A DNA stretch of 64,000 nucleotides from a bacterium (GCA_030550015.1 JAUQQG010000046.1:1-64000), one strand, 5' to 3'; shown: positions 24,198 to 33,969, counted from the first letter of the stretch. Notes: generated by a model not told the origin, from the sequence alone. Numbers and translations are program-made.

Positions 24198-25661
24198 ATG
24201 GTACCAGAAGCGTTCTCGGATGTCCCCAAGCTTCCCCGACGGACTAAGATCGTCGCCACCTTGGGCCCCGCTACCAGCACCCCTGAGCGCATCCGGGAGC
24301 TTCTCTCTGCAGGGGTTGACGTAGTGCGTTTGAACTTCTCCCACGGAACTCCTCAGGAGCATGCCCGCATGGCACAGATGGTACGGGAAATGACCCAGGA
24401 GATGGGGAAGACCGTTGCCATCATGCAGGACCTCCAGGGGCCTAAGATCAGGGTAGGAGAGTTTCCGAATGGTACTGTGTTCATACCAGCGGGAACGACG
24501 GTCAGCCTGACGACGCGCGCGGTCCCCGGTTCCGCTGATGTGATCCCACTCCTCTATCCCTCCCTATCCCAAGACGTCAAGCCGGGAGATCGCATCCTCC
24601 TCGATGACGGGAACCTGGAGCTGGTCGTGGAAATTTGCGGGGAGGATACGGTCCAATGTCGGGTTATCCGTGGTGGACCCCTTTCCAGCCACAAGGGAGT
24701 GAACTTCCCTGACACTCGCCTCCGCCTCCCCTCCTTGACTGAGAAGGACATTGCTGATTTACAGTTCGGCTTGGGGATGGGGGTAGACTACGTCGCGCTG
24801 AGCTTCGTGCGAAGGGCCGAGGATCTCCTTCACGTGCGACGTATCCTCCGGTCCCTTGGCGCTCTTGAGGTCCGGCTCATTGCCAAACTTGAGAGGGCGG
24901 AGGCCATCGAAAACCTCGATGAGATCGTGGAAGCAGCCGATGGGGTTATGGTGGCGAGAGGAGATCTTGGGGTGGAGCTGGATCCAGAGCGCATCCCCAT
25001 CCTCCAGAAGGTCATTATCCGCAAGGCCAACCAAGTCGGGATCCCTGTGATCACCGCTACCCAAATGCTGGAGTCCATGGTCCACCATCCTCGCCCTACC
25101 CGAGCGGAAACCTCAGACGTGGCCAACGCCATCCTTGACGGAACCGATGCAGTCATGCTCTCGGCAGAGACAGCGACAGGGAACTATCCAGTGGAGGCGG
25201 TCCAGATGATGGACCGGATCGCCCGTGCTGTGGAAGCAAGCCCCGAATACCGCTACGGCAGACGGGCAGATCCGCAACGGATCACCCATGCCTTTGCTGT
25301 CGGGCAGGCAGCCTGTCATCTTGCCGAGGAACTCGACGTTAAGGCCATCGTAGTCATCACCCGGTCTGGAAGGACCGCAGAGATGATCTCCACCAATCGC
25401 CCACGCCAACCCCTCATCGCCTTCACGGAAACTCTCGCGGTAGCCAGGCGCCTCTCCCTGTGGTGGGGGGTTCAGCCGGTTCTGACCGCATTCCAACGCG
25501 ACACGGATACGATGATCGCCCATGTGGAAAGGGAGCTCGTCACTCGTGGCCTCGTGAACCCCGGAGAAACCATCGTCTTAGTCGGCTCGGCTCCCATCAT
25601 CGCACGAGGGAGGACGAACTTCATTAAGCTCCATCGCGTGCGCGGGCCTCGCCGTACTTAG
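24198..25661 (+). CDS. pyk: Pyruvate kinase
   Basis: Converts phosphoenolpyruvate and ADP to pyruvate and ATP, the last step of glycolysis. At 487 residues it has the full catalytic barrel (TKIVATLGPAT, RLNFSHG, signature region with AKLERAEAIENLDEI, MVARGDLGVEL, TQMLESM, SAETATG) and the C-terminal alpha/beta domain (HLAEELDVKAIVVITRSGRTA). The phosphohistidine extension found in some Firmicutes is absent. The start is ATG 24198 or GTG 24195, behind GAGGAAG. Confidence 0.95.
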   Translation: MVPEAFSDVPKLPRRTKIVATLGPATSTPERIRELLSAGVDVVRLNFSHGTPQEHARMAQMVREMTQEMGKTVAIMQDLQGPKIRVGEFPNGTVFIPAGTTVSLTTRAVPGSADVIPLLYPSLSQDVKPGDRILLDDGNLELVVEICGEDTVQCRVIRGGPLSSHKGVNFPDTRLRLPSLTEKDIADLQFGLGMGVDYVALSFVRRAEDLLHVRRILRSLGALEVRLIAKLERAEAIENLDEIVEAADGVMVARGDLGVELDPERIPILQKVIIRKANQVGIPVITATQMLESMVHHPRPTRAETSDVANAILDGTDAVMLSAETATGNYPVEAVQMMDRIARAVEASPEYRYGRRADPQRITHAFAVGQAACHLAEELDVKAIVVITRSGRTAEMISTNRPRQPLIAFTETLAVARRLSLWWGVQPVLTAFQRDTDTMIAHVERELVTRGLVNPGETIVLVGSAPIIARGRTNFIKLHRVRGPRRT

Positions 25662-25753
25662 AGGGAAAGAAAAGAAATCCTGGACCACCACCGGGAAGGG
25701 ATCGGGCGGGGAAAAGAGAAAATGGCAATACAACCGCACCTCGGAGGGCTGCG

Positions 25754-26026
25754 ATGCATGAGCGGTTGTGGGAGATCTATGAGCAGCTCTGCCTCGTGGA
25801 GTATCGGCCTCTCCATGAATTCGTTCGTAGGCTCAAGGCTGGCGAGTTCGGGGAGTTCCGGAGAGAGGAAGTCGTGGACTTCCTCCGTTGGATTGAGGGG
25901 AACATGCTCCAGAACATTCAGTTGAAAGCCATGGAGAGCCCAGCCTACGCGGAAATGGCCGAGCATGTCAGCGAGGAAACACAGCGGTTGTTCGAAGAGC
26001 TCATCGCCGAATACGAACGGGGCTAA
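25754..26026 (+). CDS. Small helical protein of unknown function
   Basis: Not recognised. A 90-residue acidic, strongly helix-forming protein (MHERLWEIYEQLCLVE, REEVVDFLRWIEGN, EETQRLFEELIAEYERG) without Cys pairs or a membrane segment. GGAGGG lies eight bases before the ATG. It follows pyk by 92 bp in the same direction and is convergent with the M29 aminopeptidase gene. Confidence 0.65.
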   Translation: MHERLWEIYEQLCLVEYRPLHEFVRRLKAGEFGEFRREEVVDFLRWIEGNMLQNIQLKAMESPAYAEMAEHVSEETQRLFEELIAEYERG

Positions 26027-26068
26027 GGACCCCCCAAAGCACACACCAACCGAAGTTTCGTGAGGTAT

Positions 26069-27175
26069 CTAAGCGATCAGAAACCTCCCGTCCCGGTAAA
26101 TGAGCTCTCCGTCCCCGTAGACCTCCCCTCCCCGTCGGAGATCACAGATCATGTCCCAGTGTAGCCCTGAGATATTCCGGGAGCCTGTTTCAGGGTAACC
26201 ACTCCCGAGCGCCAGGTGGAACGTCCCTCCGATCTTCTCATCGAAGAGAATGTTCTTGGTGAAGCGCTGAATCCCATCGTTAAGTCCAAAGGCAAACTCG
26301 CCCACGTATCTTGCCCCTGGGTCGGTATCGAGCATGGAGTGCAAAAGCTCTTCTCCTTTGGACGCCTCCGCCTTCACTACCCGGCCAGACTCGAACCAGA
26401 GCCGGACATCGATCACCTCACGCCCATGGAAGATCGCCGGGAAGGTGAACCGGACGTGCCCATTCGCTGAATCCTCCACAGGACCGGTAAAGACCTCCCC
26501 ATCGGGAAAGTTTTTATCCCCGAAGGCATTGATCCATCGCCGCCCCTCCGTAGAGATGGTCAGGTCGACATCTGGAGCGACGATGCGGAAGGTGCGGATC
26601 TTCTCCAGAAACCTGGCGATGCGGTCCTGGCGGGCCTTCACCTGCTCCCACGCTGTGATGGGGTCGTCGTGCTCCAGGAGGCAGGCGCGGATGATAAACT
26701 CCTCGTAGTCCCGCAGGGACATGTCGGCCTCTTGCGCATCGGCGTTTGTGGGGAACTGGGTGACGCACCACCGTAGCTCCCCTTTGGCCGACCGCTCCAG
26801 GAACCTCTGGCTGAGATCTCGGGTGGCCTCCTGCCGGATTGCGAGGCGTGCCGGGTCAATATTGGAAAGGCTCCGAGTGTTCCAGTATCCCAGGATCGTC
26901 AGGTACGCATCCACCTTTTCCATCTCGAACTTCTCCACCTCGGAGACGAACCTGAGCTGCTCCTCAGAGGCATACCGGTAATAGGTCTCCTCGATGCCCT
27001 CAATGGCCACGCGGGTATAAGGGTGTGCACCAACCTCGAGTGCCTCCCGGTAGACGGCAAGAATGAGGGGAGCGGTCAGGGTTGTCCCCCCGATTCGAAG
27101 GAGATCCCCCTTCTGAAGGCGCAGGGAGTAGTGTACGAGGACCTTCGCCCACTTCTCTAGGTACCGGTTCTCCAT
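26069..27175 (-). CDS. M29 family aminopeptidase (thermophilic type)
   Basis: A 368-residue metalloaminopeptidase of family M29 (AmpS/aminopeptidase T), releasing N-terminal residues from peptides with two metal ions. The C-terminal half holds the family features: GEVFTGPVEDSANG, GEFAFGLN, NILFDEKIGGTFHLALG and HWDMICDLR, carrying the Glu, His and Asp ligands. The family was first described in Thermus and bacilli. It starts 2 bp after the clpP stop, so the two peptidase genes form an operon. Confidence 0.9.
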   Translation of the reverse strand: MENRYLEKWAKVLVHYSLRLQKGDLLRIGGTTLTAPLILAVYREALEVGAHPYTRVAIEGIEETYYRYASEEQLRFVSEVEKFEMEKVDAYLTILGYWNTRSLSNIDPARLAIRQEATRDLSQRFLERSAKGELRWCVTQFPTNADAQEADMSLRDYEEFIIRACLLEHDDPITAWEQVKARQDRIARFLEKIRTFRIVAPDVDLTISTEGRRWINAFGDKNFPDGEVFTGPVEDSANGHVRFTFPAIFHGREVIDVRLWFESGRVVKAEASKGEELLHSMLDTDPGARYVGEFAFGLNDGIQRFTKNILFDEKIGGTFHLALGSGYPETGSRNISGLHWDMICDLRRGGEVYGDGELIYRDGRFLIA

Positions 27176-27177
27176 CT

Positions 27178-27786
27178 CTATCCTCCTATCGTCTCCACTT
27201 TGACCTTGCGGGGACGGATAACATCGTCGATGATCCCGTAGCTCTTGGCCTCCTCTGCCCCCATCCAGAAGTCACGGTCTGTATCTCGCTCAATGCGCTC
27301 CAGTGGCTGGCCGGTATGCTTCGCGAGGATCTCTTGCAGGAACCGCCGGAGGGTGAGGACTTCCTGCGCCTCGATGCTGATGTCTACCGCACTTCCTCGG
27401 ACGCCACCCCAGGGCTGATGGAGCATGATGCGCGAGTAAGGAAGAGCGAAGCGCTTCCCCCTTGCCCCTCCCGCGAGGATGACCGCGGCCACGCTGGCAG
27501 CAAGACCCACGCAGATCGTGGAGACATCTGGGCGAAGGTATTGGATGGTGTCGTAGATCGCTAGGGCTGCTGTCACGACCCCCCCGGGGCTGTTGATGTA
27601 CAATTGGATGTCCTTTTCGGGATCCTCGCTCTCCAGAAAGAGCAGCTGGGCAATTACCACGTTGGCTGTCGCATCGTCGATAGGGCCGCCTAGGAAGACG
27701 ATGCGCTCCTTCAGGAGTCGTGAGTAAATGTCGTACGCACGTTCCCCACGAGGTGTCTGTTCCACTACAATGGGGATCAGCGTCAT
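27178..27786 (-). CDS. clpP: ATP-dependent Clp protease proteolytic subunit
   Basis: A 202-residue ClpP. The triad is Ser98, His123 and Asp172, aligned with S97/H122/D171 of E. coli. The nucleophile motif reads GLAASVAAV instead of the common GQAASMGA, while MLHQPWGG is standard. It forms the tetradecameric chamber served by ClpX or ClpC, which are not in this window. GGAGG lies nine bases before the ATG. A short perfect inverted repeat lies 32 bp upstream. Confidence 0.93.
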   Translation of the reverse strand: MTLIPIVVEQTPRGERAYDIYSRLLKERIVFLGGPIDDATANVVIAQLLFLESEDPEKDIQLYINSPGGVVTAALAIYDTIQYLRPDVSTICVGLAASVAAVILAGGARGKRFALPYSRIMLHQPWGGVRGSAVDISIEAQEVLTLRRFLQEILAKHTGQPLERIERDTDRDFWMGAEEAKSYGIIDDVIRPRKVKVETIGG

Positions 27787-27817
27787 CCTCTCATGCCTCC
27801 TTGGTACACAACATCCC

Positions 27818-27834
27818 TATATCCTCGGGATATA
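27818..27834. promoter_or_regulatory. Inverted repeat upstream of clpP
   Basis: TATATCC (27818-27824) and GGATATA (27828-27834) around a 3-bp centre, 32 bp before the clpP start. It does not match CIRCE or the CtsR consensus, and could be an operator or part of the promoter. The remaining 250 bp up to the BMP genes show no gene or other clear signal. Confidence 0.35.
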
Positions 27835-28085
27835 CGTGTTTGCTGGGCACAGAATACCCATGCCTCCCAGCGAGACCTTACCAAAAGAATTCGCTGGAGC
27901 GACCAGGAGATAAGGACAACCGGAGCAGGAGGCCCGCCTCCCCATTATAGGGCGCACGCTGAGAAGGGTCAATGGAAGCGGATTCCTCTCAAAATCCGTT
28001 TTGTGGATTTGGGCAAGGAGACCTCGGGGTCGGATGTCGTGAATAGGCTACTCCCAAGGCCCTCACGTGATGCCTGGGGTCTCTG

Positions 28086-29171
28086 CTACTTCTTGGGAAT
28101 TTGTCCTACCACCCCTTCCACGAACCAGTCCATGGACAGTTGCTGCTCATCGGAGAGGCGAGAACCCTGAGGAATTCGCACCCTCCCTTCCTGATCCTTA
28201 ATGGGACCAGCAAAGAAGTCGAATTTCCCCTGTACAATGGCCTTTCTCCTTGCTTCCACGAGCTGGCGAACGGACGCGGGAACTAAAGGGCTAAAGGGGG
28301 CGATATCCACAACCCCTCTCTCCATCCCCCACCAGAGGTCCTCGCTCTTCCAGGTCCCGGCGCGAACGTGTTCGAGGATGTAGACATAGAGGGGACACCA
28401 ATTCCACACGGCCGCTGTGAGGTGGTTCCTACCCCCAAATTTGCTCATGTCCGAGTGATAGCCGATGGCGTACTTGCCGCGCTTGCTGGCCGCCTGGACT
28501 GCGGCCGGTGAATCCTGGTGCTGGGCCAGCACATCGGCCCCAAGGTTGAGAAGGCTCTCTGCAGCTTCGCGCTCGGTCCCAGGGTCGTACCACGTATTTG
28601 TCCACACGACATGCACCTTCGCCTTGGGATTGACCGCCCGAACACCGAGGGTAAAGCTGTTGATTCCTCGCACGACCTCCGGGATCGGGTGGGCGGCGAC
28701 ATAGCCGATGAGGTGCGTCTTTGTCATTTTCCCAGCTACGAGCCCTGTGAGATACCTGGCTTGCTCGATGCGGCCGAAGTAAGTCCCCACGTTCTTTGCG
28801 CGTTTGAACCCTGAAGCGTGCTCAAAGATGGTATTGGGGAACTGCCGTGCAGCTGCAATGGTCGCATCCATATACCCATAACTGGTCGTGAAGATGACCT
28901 TGTACCCGCGGCGTGCGAGATCGACGATCACGCGCTCCGCATCGGCCTCCGAAACGTTCTCCACGTACGTAGTCTCCACACCTTTCACCTGCTTCTCTGC
29001 GCACCGACGGCCTTGATCGTGAGCATAGGTCCACCCTGCATCACCTACGGGACCCACATACACGAACGCTGCACGGAGTTTCCCTTGGCCCACCCCTGGA
29101 AGAGGAAGGAATAATGCCAAGAGCAAGAGGACGAGGAACCCTCCAAAAATCCGTTGCCATCCTACCCCCAT
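28086..29171 (-). CDS. BMP-family ABC transporter substrate-binding protein (copy 1)
   Basis: A 361-residue binding protein of the basic membrane protein (BMP/Med/PnrA) family, typically nucleoside receptors. It has a signal peptide (FLVLLLLALFLPLPGVGQG) without a clear lipobox, the N-terminal motif FVYVGPVGDAGWTYAHDQGR and a VWTNTWYDP/EREAAESLL region. It ends with the same 15-residue tail (MDWFVEGVVGQIPKK) as copy 2. GGAGGG precedes the ATG. It is the last gene of the transporter operon. Confidence 0.88.
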   Translation of the reverse strand: MGVGWQRIFGGFLVLLLLALFLPLPGVGQGKLRAAFVYVGPVGDAGWTYAHDQGRRCAEKQVKGVETTYVENVSEADAERVIVDLARRGYKVIFTTSYGYMDATIAAARQFPNTIFEHASGFKRAKNVGTYFGRIEQARYLTGLVAGKMTKTHLIGYVAAHPIPEVVRGINSFTLGVRAVNPKAKVHVVWTNTWYDPGTEREAAESLLNLGADVLAQHQDSPAAVQAASKRGKYAIGYHSDMSKFGGRNHLTAAVWNWCPLYVYILEHVRAGTWKSEDLWWGMERGVVDIAPFSPLVPASVRQLVEARRKAIVQGKFDFFAGPIKDQEGRVRIPQGSRLSDEQQLSMDWFVEGVVGQIPKK

Positions 29172-29216
29172 CCCTCTCCCTCCTTCTGTTGCTCTCCTTG
29201 CAAGAAGTATGCATCG

Positions 29217-30293
29217 CTACTTCTTGGGAATCTGCCCTACCACCCCTTCCACGAACCAGTCCATGCCCATGAGCTCCTCGATGCGCATGGCCTTGCCTGC
29301 AGGGATACGCACCTTCCCGCTCTGGTCCTTAATCGGTCCGGTAAAAACTAGCCTCTTCCCGGAGATGATCTCTTGCTTGCGGCGTTCCACCAGCTTCCGG
29401 ACATCGGTGGGAACCATTGGTCCAAGTGGCGCGAGGGCAACGATCCCTTCCTTCATCCCCCAAAGGATATCCTCACTCTTCCACGTACCCGCCCGGACGC
29501 GCCTGACGATCTCGACATAAAGGGGGCCCCAATTCCACACGGCCGCTGTGAGGTGGACCTTAGGGCCGAACCTGCTTTGGTCAAAGTTCGCGCCCACAAC
29601 GTAGACATTGTTCTGCGCGGCGAGTTGAACCGTGGCAGCGGAGTCCTGGTAGTGGGCAAGGAGATCCACCCCCACATTCAGTAGGCTCTGTGCCGCCTCT
29701 CGCTCATGCGCAGGATCAAACCACTTGTTGACCCATACCACCCGGACCTTGGCCTTCGGGTTGGTCTCCCGCACCCCCAGGGTGAACGCATTGACGATGC
29801 GGATGACCTCCGGGATCGGAACCGGGGCTACGAACCCGATATCCCCCTTCTTGCTCATCCTCCCGGCGACAAGCCCGGCGAGATAGAATGGTTCCTCCAG
29901 CTTGCCCATATAGGTTCCCACGTTCTTCGCCCGTTTGAATCCTGTGGCGTGCTCGAAGATGACGTCGGGGTGCCTGGCTGCTACTTTCAACACGGCGTCC
30001 ATGTACCCAAAGCTCGTTGCGAAGATGACCTTAACCCCGCGCCGGATCATCTCCTCCATAACACGCTCCACATCAGCCTCTGCGACACTCTCCGCAAAGG
30101 TCGTCTCGACATACGGCAAAGTCCGCTCCAGGTACTTCCTCCCCTGGTCATGGGAAAAGGTCCATCCATCATCGCCAATTGGGCCGACATAGACGAATCC
30201 GACCTTTAGCTTCGCACCTTGGGCGAAAAGTGCGCCGGGCACAAGCAGCATCCCGGCGAGAAGAAGGACAATGGCGTACTTCCATTCTTTCAT
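29217..30293 (-). CDS. BMP-family ABC transporter substrate-binding protein (copy 2)
   Basis: A 358-residue tandem paralogue of the downstream copy, with signal peptide (AIVLLLAGMLLVPGALFAQG), FVYVGPIGDDGWTFSHDQGR and an identical C-terminal tail. The two copies diverge over most of their length, yet short islands are almost identical in DNA. ATG 30293 is chosen because GGAGGG lies six bases upstream; the ATG at 30299 would overlap the Shine-Dalgarno. Two receptors for one permease set suggest different ligand preferences. Confidence 0.88.
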   Translation of the reverse strand: MKEWKYAIVLLLAGMLLVPGALFAQGAKLKVGFVYVGPIGDDGWTFSHDQGRKYLERTLPYVETTFAESVAEADVERVMEEMIRRGVKVIFATSFGYMDAVLKVAARHPDVIFEHATGFKRAKNVGTYMGKLEEPFYLAGLVAGRMSKKGDIGFVAPVPIPEVIRIVNAFTLGVRETNPKAKVRVVWVNKWFDPAHEREAAQSLLNVGVDLLAHYQDSAATVQLAAQNNVYVVGANFDQSRFGPKVHLTAAVWNWGPLYVEIVRRVRAGTWKSEDILWGMKEGIVALAPLGPMVPTDVRKLVERRKQEIISGKRLVFTGPIKDQSGKVRIPAGKAMRIEELMGMDWFVEGVVGQIPKK

Positions 30294-30317
30294 CTGCATC
30301 CCTCCTCTCTCGCGTTT

Positions 30318-31247
30318 TCATCCTGACCGCGTGTAGGGAATGCTCAGGGCGGCTGGAGCCCCAAGCCGCTTGCGTGCTGTTTCCCGCGTCGCCAGGATGA
30401 GGACCACAATGGTAAAGAGATACGGCGTCATCAACAACAGGTAGGTGGGCAACGCGCTTCCCATCGCCTGGACATGAAGTTGGAGGGCGTTTACGCCTCC
30501 AAACAGGTAGGCCCCTCCCATCGCTCTGAGAGGGTCCCATGTGGCGAAGATAACGAGGGCTACTGCGATCCAGCCACGGCCTGCGGTCATATTCTCGATC
30601 CACATCGCTGTATATGCCGTGGAAAGGTAAGCCCCTCCTAACCCCGCCAGCATCCCCCCAAGTGTAACACAGGCATACCGCACGCCTTCAACGTTCACGC
30701 CCATCGCATCGGCGGCCTCGGGGTGCTCCCCAACTGCCCGGATGTATAGACCCCACCGCGTCCGGTACAGAACCCAGGAAGCCAAGGGAATAAGCAGGTA
30801 GGTGAGGTACACCAAGATATCCTGGCGGAAGAGAACGGGACCGAGAACGGGGAGATCGTTGAGAACGGGCAAGGGGAAGGGTCGAAAGCTCTCCGCCGGC
30901 ACGCCGATGTAGCGCTTACCCAAGAACCCGCTCAGGCCGGTCCCAAAGATCGTGAGGGCTAGCCCGCTCACAACTTGGTTCGCCCGTAGTGTGATCGAGA
31001 GAAGCCCGTGAATAAGACTGACGAGGCCTCCAGCCAGAAGGGCTGCAAGGACACCAAGCCATGGGATCCCCGTCATGTGGGTTACCACGAACGCCATGAG
31101 GGCTCCTACGAGCATCATCCCCTCTACCCCTAGGTTGAGTACGCCACTCCGTTCTGCGAAGATCTCCCCAAGGGTCGCGTAGAGAACGGGCGTACCCGCC
31201 CGGACAGCAGCTGTAAGGACTGGTATAAGGAGAGCAGCGATTTCCAT
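30318..31247 (-). CDS. BMP-type (nucleoside) ABC transporter permease 2
   Basis: A 309-residue BPD_transp_2 permease with about eight hydrophobic helices and the family motif region ERSGVLNLGVEGMMLVGA. With the other permease it forms the channel of a BmpA/NupNOPQ-type importer. ATG 31247 begins at the natural family start; an earlier ATG at 31298 overlaps the preceding gene and adds 17 unrelated residues. Confidence 0.87.
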   Translation of the reverse strand: MEIAALLIPVLTAAVRAGTPVLYATLGEIFAERSGVLNLGVEGMMLVGALMAFVVTHMTGIPWLGVLAALLAGGLVSLIHGLLSITLRANQVVSGLALTIFGTGLSGFLGKRYIGVPAESFRPFPLPVLNDLPVLGPVLFRQDILVYLTYLLIPLASWVLYRTRWGLYIRAVGEHPEAADAMGVNVEGVRYACVTLGGMLAGLGGAYLSTAYTAMWIENMTAGRGWIAVALVIFATWDPLRAMGGAYLFGGVNALQLHVQAMGSALPTYLLLMTPYLFTIVVLILATRETARKRLGAPAALSIPYTRSG

Positions 31248-31281
31248 CTCGACGTCACCCAATGTCCGTAGTACGCTGGTC

Positions 31282-32307
31282 TCACTTAGCCACTCCATTG
31301 GAGCGCATCAGGGCGTCGCCCCCTAGCACGAAGAAGAAGATCAATCCTTGGAGGAGGTATACCACGGAGACAGGGACTCCCATGGCGATCTGTAAGGAGT
31401 CCCCTCCCAGAAGGAGTCCCCCCAGGAGAAAGGAGACCAAAACTGTAGCCCAGGGATTCAACCTAGCAAGCCAGGCGACAAGGATCGCTGTGTACCCGTA
31501 CCCCGGAGAGATCCCTCGCTGCAACCGCCCCTGAATTGCTGCAACCTCTCCAACTCCTGCTAGGCCAGCAAGCCCGCCAGCGACCACCATGGTAAGAAGG
31601 ATATTCTTAGCCAGGTTCATCCCAGCGTAACGCGCGGCGGAAGGGTTGTCCCCGATCACCCGGATCTCAAACCCCCACCGTGTCCTCCCGAGGATCAGGG
31701 AGACCAGGAATACTCCAACGAGCCCCAGGAGAAGCCCAAGGTGGATCCGTGTCCCTGGGATTGTCGGAAACCGAGCCGACCCCGGGAAGAGCGGGGTGAG
31801 AGGGAACCCCAAACTCACCGGGTCCTTCCATGGACCATAGATGAGATAGTCTACCCAGAGAACGGCCACATAGTTGAGCATGAGTGTGGTGATCACCTCG
31901 TTCACATTGAGGTACGCGCGCAACACACCAGGGATCCCTGCCCAAAGCGCTCCTGCAACGAACCCAGCGGTGATCATCAAGGGGATCACCCATTGTGGCT
32001 CCTGCCGGAAAGGAAAGAACAGGGCGACCCAGGTGGCCCCAATGGCCCCGAGGTGAAGCTGGCCTTCTGCACCGATGTTCCAAAGCTGCATCTTCGCCGG
32101 GAGAAGCACGGCAAGGGAGGTCAAGATCAGAGGTGTAGCCTTGACGACGGTCTCTGTGACTCCCCACCAGCTCCCGAAGGGACCCTCCAGCATTACCACG
32201 TATGCCTTTATGGGGTTGAGCCCGGCGATGGCCAAAAATGCCGCGCCCACCGTGAAGGCGAGGAGCAGGGAGAGTGCTGGACGCAGTACGATCCAAACTT
32301 TCCACAT
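31282..32307 (-). CDS. BMP-type (nucleoside) ABC transporter permease 1
   Basis: A 341-residue BPD_transp_2 permease with about nine helices and the family motif LWNIGAEGQLHLGAIGA. The ATG at 32307 has GGAGAG just upstream; the open frame extends upstream to 32436 across the end of the ATPase gene but without initiation signals. It partners with permease 2. Confidence 0.87.
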   Translation of the reverse strand: MWKVWIVLRPALSLLLAFTVGAAFLAIAGLNPIKAYVVMLEGPFGSWWGVTETVVKATPLILTSLAVLLPAKMQLWNIGAEGQLHLGAIGATWVALFFPFRQEPQWVIPLMITAGFVAGALWAGIPGVLRAYLNVNEVITTLMLNYVAVLWVDYLIYGPWKDPVSLGFPLTPLFPGSARFPTIPGTRIHLGLLLGLVGVFLVSLILGRTRWGFEIRVIGDNPSAARYAGMNLAKNILLTMVVAGGLAGLAGVGEVAAIQGRLQRGISPGYGYTAILVAWLARLNPWATVLVSFLLGGLLLGGDSLQIAMGVPVSVVYLLQGLIFFFVLGGDALMRSNGVAK

Positions 32308-32386
32308 ATCTCTCCACCGACAACCGAGGGAACATCGAAGTAGTTCCCAGCGAAACCTTCTGACTGAGGTTTCACCGGAGGCCAGG

Positions 32387-33937
32387 TCAAAAGACTCTTG
32401 CCGGGATCCTTCGTTCTCCTGCCATGAGAAGGGCAATTTCCTCTAAGTCTACCCCTTCCCTTGGAAAGACTCCCACTATCTCGCCCTCGTGCATCACGCC
32501 AATACGGTCGCTCAGGGTCAGGATTTCGTCAAGGTCCTCCGAGATAAGCAGAATCGCCGTTCCGGCCTTCCTTTGCTCCATCAAGATCCGGTGCGTCGCT
32601 TCCGTGGCAGCCACATCGAGTCCGCGCGTAGGGTGAAACGCCACAATCAAGCGGGGAGCGATATGGATCTCCCGGGCCAGGATCAGTCGCTGGAGGTTCC
32701 CTCCAGAGAGGAATCGGACAGGAACCTCCCTGTCCGGGACGAGGATACCAAACTGGGCGATGAGATGGTCCGCAAGGCTGCGTGCCGCGGCGAAGTCCAG
32801 GAGGGGTCCTCGGCAGTAGGGAGGGGTATTGTAGTACCTGAGCAGAAGGTTCTCTCTCACGCTCAGGCCGGGAGCTACCCCCATCTTCAGCCGGTCCTCA
32901 GGGATGTAGCTGACCCCGTAGCGAAGGATCTCCATAGGTGAACGGTTGGTGACATCGCGTCCAAGGATACGCACGCGACCACTCGTAGCGGGTCGCAGGC
33001 CCATGATCACCTCCCCAAGCTCTCGCTGTCCATTGCCAGCGACTCCGCCGATGCCAAAAATTTCCCCCGCACGTACCTCAAAAGAGATCCCCCGCAGCGC
33101 AGGCAGGCCCCGGTCGTTTCGTGCCTGGAGGTTCTCTACTTCGAGAACCACGGGACCAGGGGGAACCGGGTCCCGAGTGGTTTGGAGGGATGTCTCTCTC
33201 CCTACCATCATCCTGGCAAGCTCCTCTTTCGTTGCTTGCGCCCGTTCCAAGGTCCCCACAACTCGACCTGCACGCAGGACCGTGATACGGTCAGCTAGAG
33301 CCATTACCTCGTCCAGCTTGTGCGTAATCAAGACGATGGATCGCCCCTCCGAAGCAAGTTGCCTGAGGGTGCTAAACAGGTTCCGCACCTCGAGAGGCGT
33401 CAGGACAGAAGTAGGTTCATCGAGGATGAGAATCCTCGCCTCCCGGTAAAGAAGTTTTAAGACCTCCACGCGTTGTTGTTCCCCGACACTGAGCTGCCAG
33501 ACCTTGGCTCTCGGATCTACCTGAAGCCCGTACCGCCGGGAGAGCTCCTCGATCCTCCGGGCAAGATCCTGACGAAGCACAAAAGGACAGGAGTCCATCC
33601 CCATGAGGAGGTTCTCCATCACGGAGAGAGAAGGGACAAGCGTGAAGTGCTGGAAGACCATCCCAATCCCGTGGGCGATGGCATCCCGGGGGGATCGGAA
33701 GACAACACGGCGGCCATCAAGGTAGATCTCTCCCTCGTCGGGACGGTAGAAACCATACAGAATCTTCATGAGGGTACTCTTCCCTGCACCGTTCTCCCCC
33801 AGCAGGGCATGGATCTCCCCCCGTCGCACCTCAAAGGAGACGCGGTCGTTCGCCACGACCCCGGGAAATCGCTTGGTGATGCCGACCATTTGGACGAGCG
33901 GGGGATCCTGGTAAATAGGTTTGGACACGCGCGTCAT
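32387..33937 (-). CDS. BMP-type (nucleoside) ABC transporter ATPase, two ABC domains
   Basis: A 516-residue fused dimer of ABC domains (NupO/RbsA type). Domain 1 has Walker A GENGAGKS, signature LSVGEQQRV and Walker B ILILDEP. Domain 2 has a degenerate P-loop (GVAGNGQRE), signature LSGGNLQR and VAFHPTRGLD in place of Walker B, the usual asymmetry of this group. It is the first gene of the operon ATPase-permease-permease-BMP-BMP. The ATG at 33937 follows AAAAGG closely; a GTG three codons later is possible. Confidence 0.9.
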   Translation of the reverse strand: MTRVSKPIYQDPPLVQMVGITKRFPGVVANDRVSFEVRRGEIHALLGENGAGKSTLMKILYGFYRPDEGEIYLDGRRVVFRSPRDAIAHGIGMVFQHFTLVPSLSVMENLLMGMDSCPFVLRQDLARRIEELSRRYGLQVDPRAKVWQLSVGEQQRVEVLKLLYREARILILDEPTSVLTPLEVRNLFSTLRQLASEGRSIVLITHKLDEVMALADRITVLRAGRVVGTLERAQATKEELARMMVGRETSLQTTRDPVPPGPVVLEVENLQARNDRGLPALRGISFEVRAGEIFGIGGVAGNGQRELGEVIMGLRPATSGRVRILGRDVTNRSPMEILRYGVSYIPEDRLKMGVAPGLSVRENLLLRYYNTPPYCRGPLLDFAAARSLADHLIAQFGILVPDREVPVRFLSGGNLQRLILAREIHIAPRLIVAFHPTRGLDVAATEATHRILMEQRKAGTAILLISEDLDEILTLSDRIGVMHEGEIVGVFPREGVDLEEIALLMAGERRIPARVF

Positions 33938-33969
33938 CCTTTTCGAAGGACTTCCCCCTTACAAGAATT

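Noticed and set aside
27786-27900. CIRCE or CtsR site upstream of clpP
   Set aside because: The dyad present does not match either consensus.
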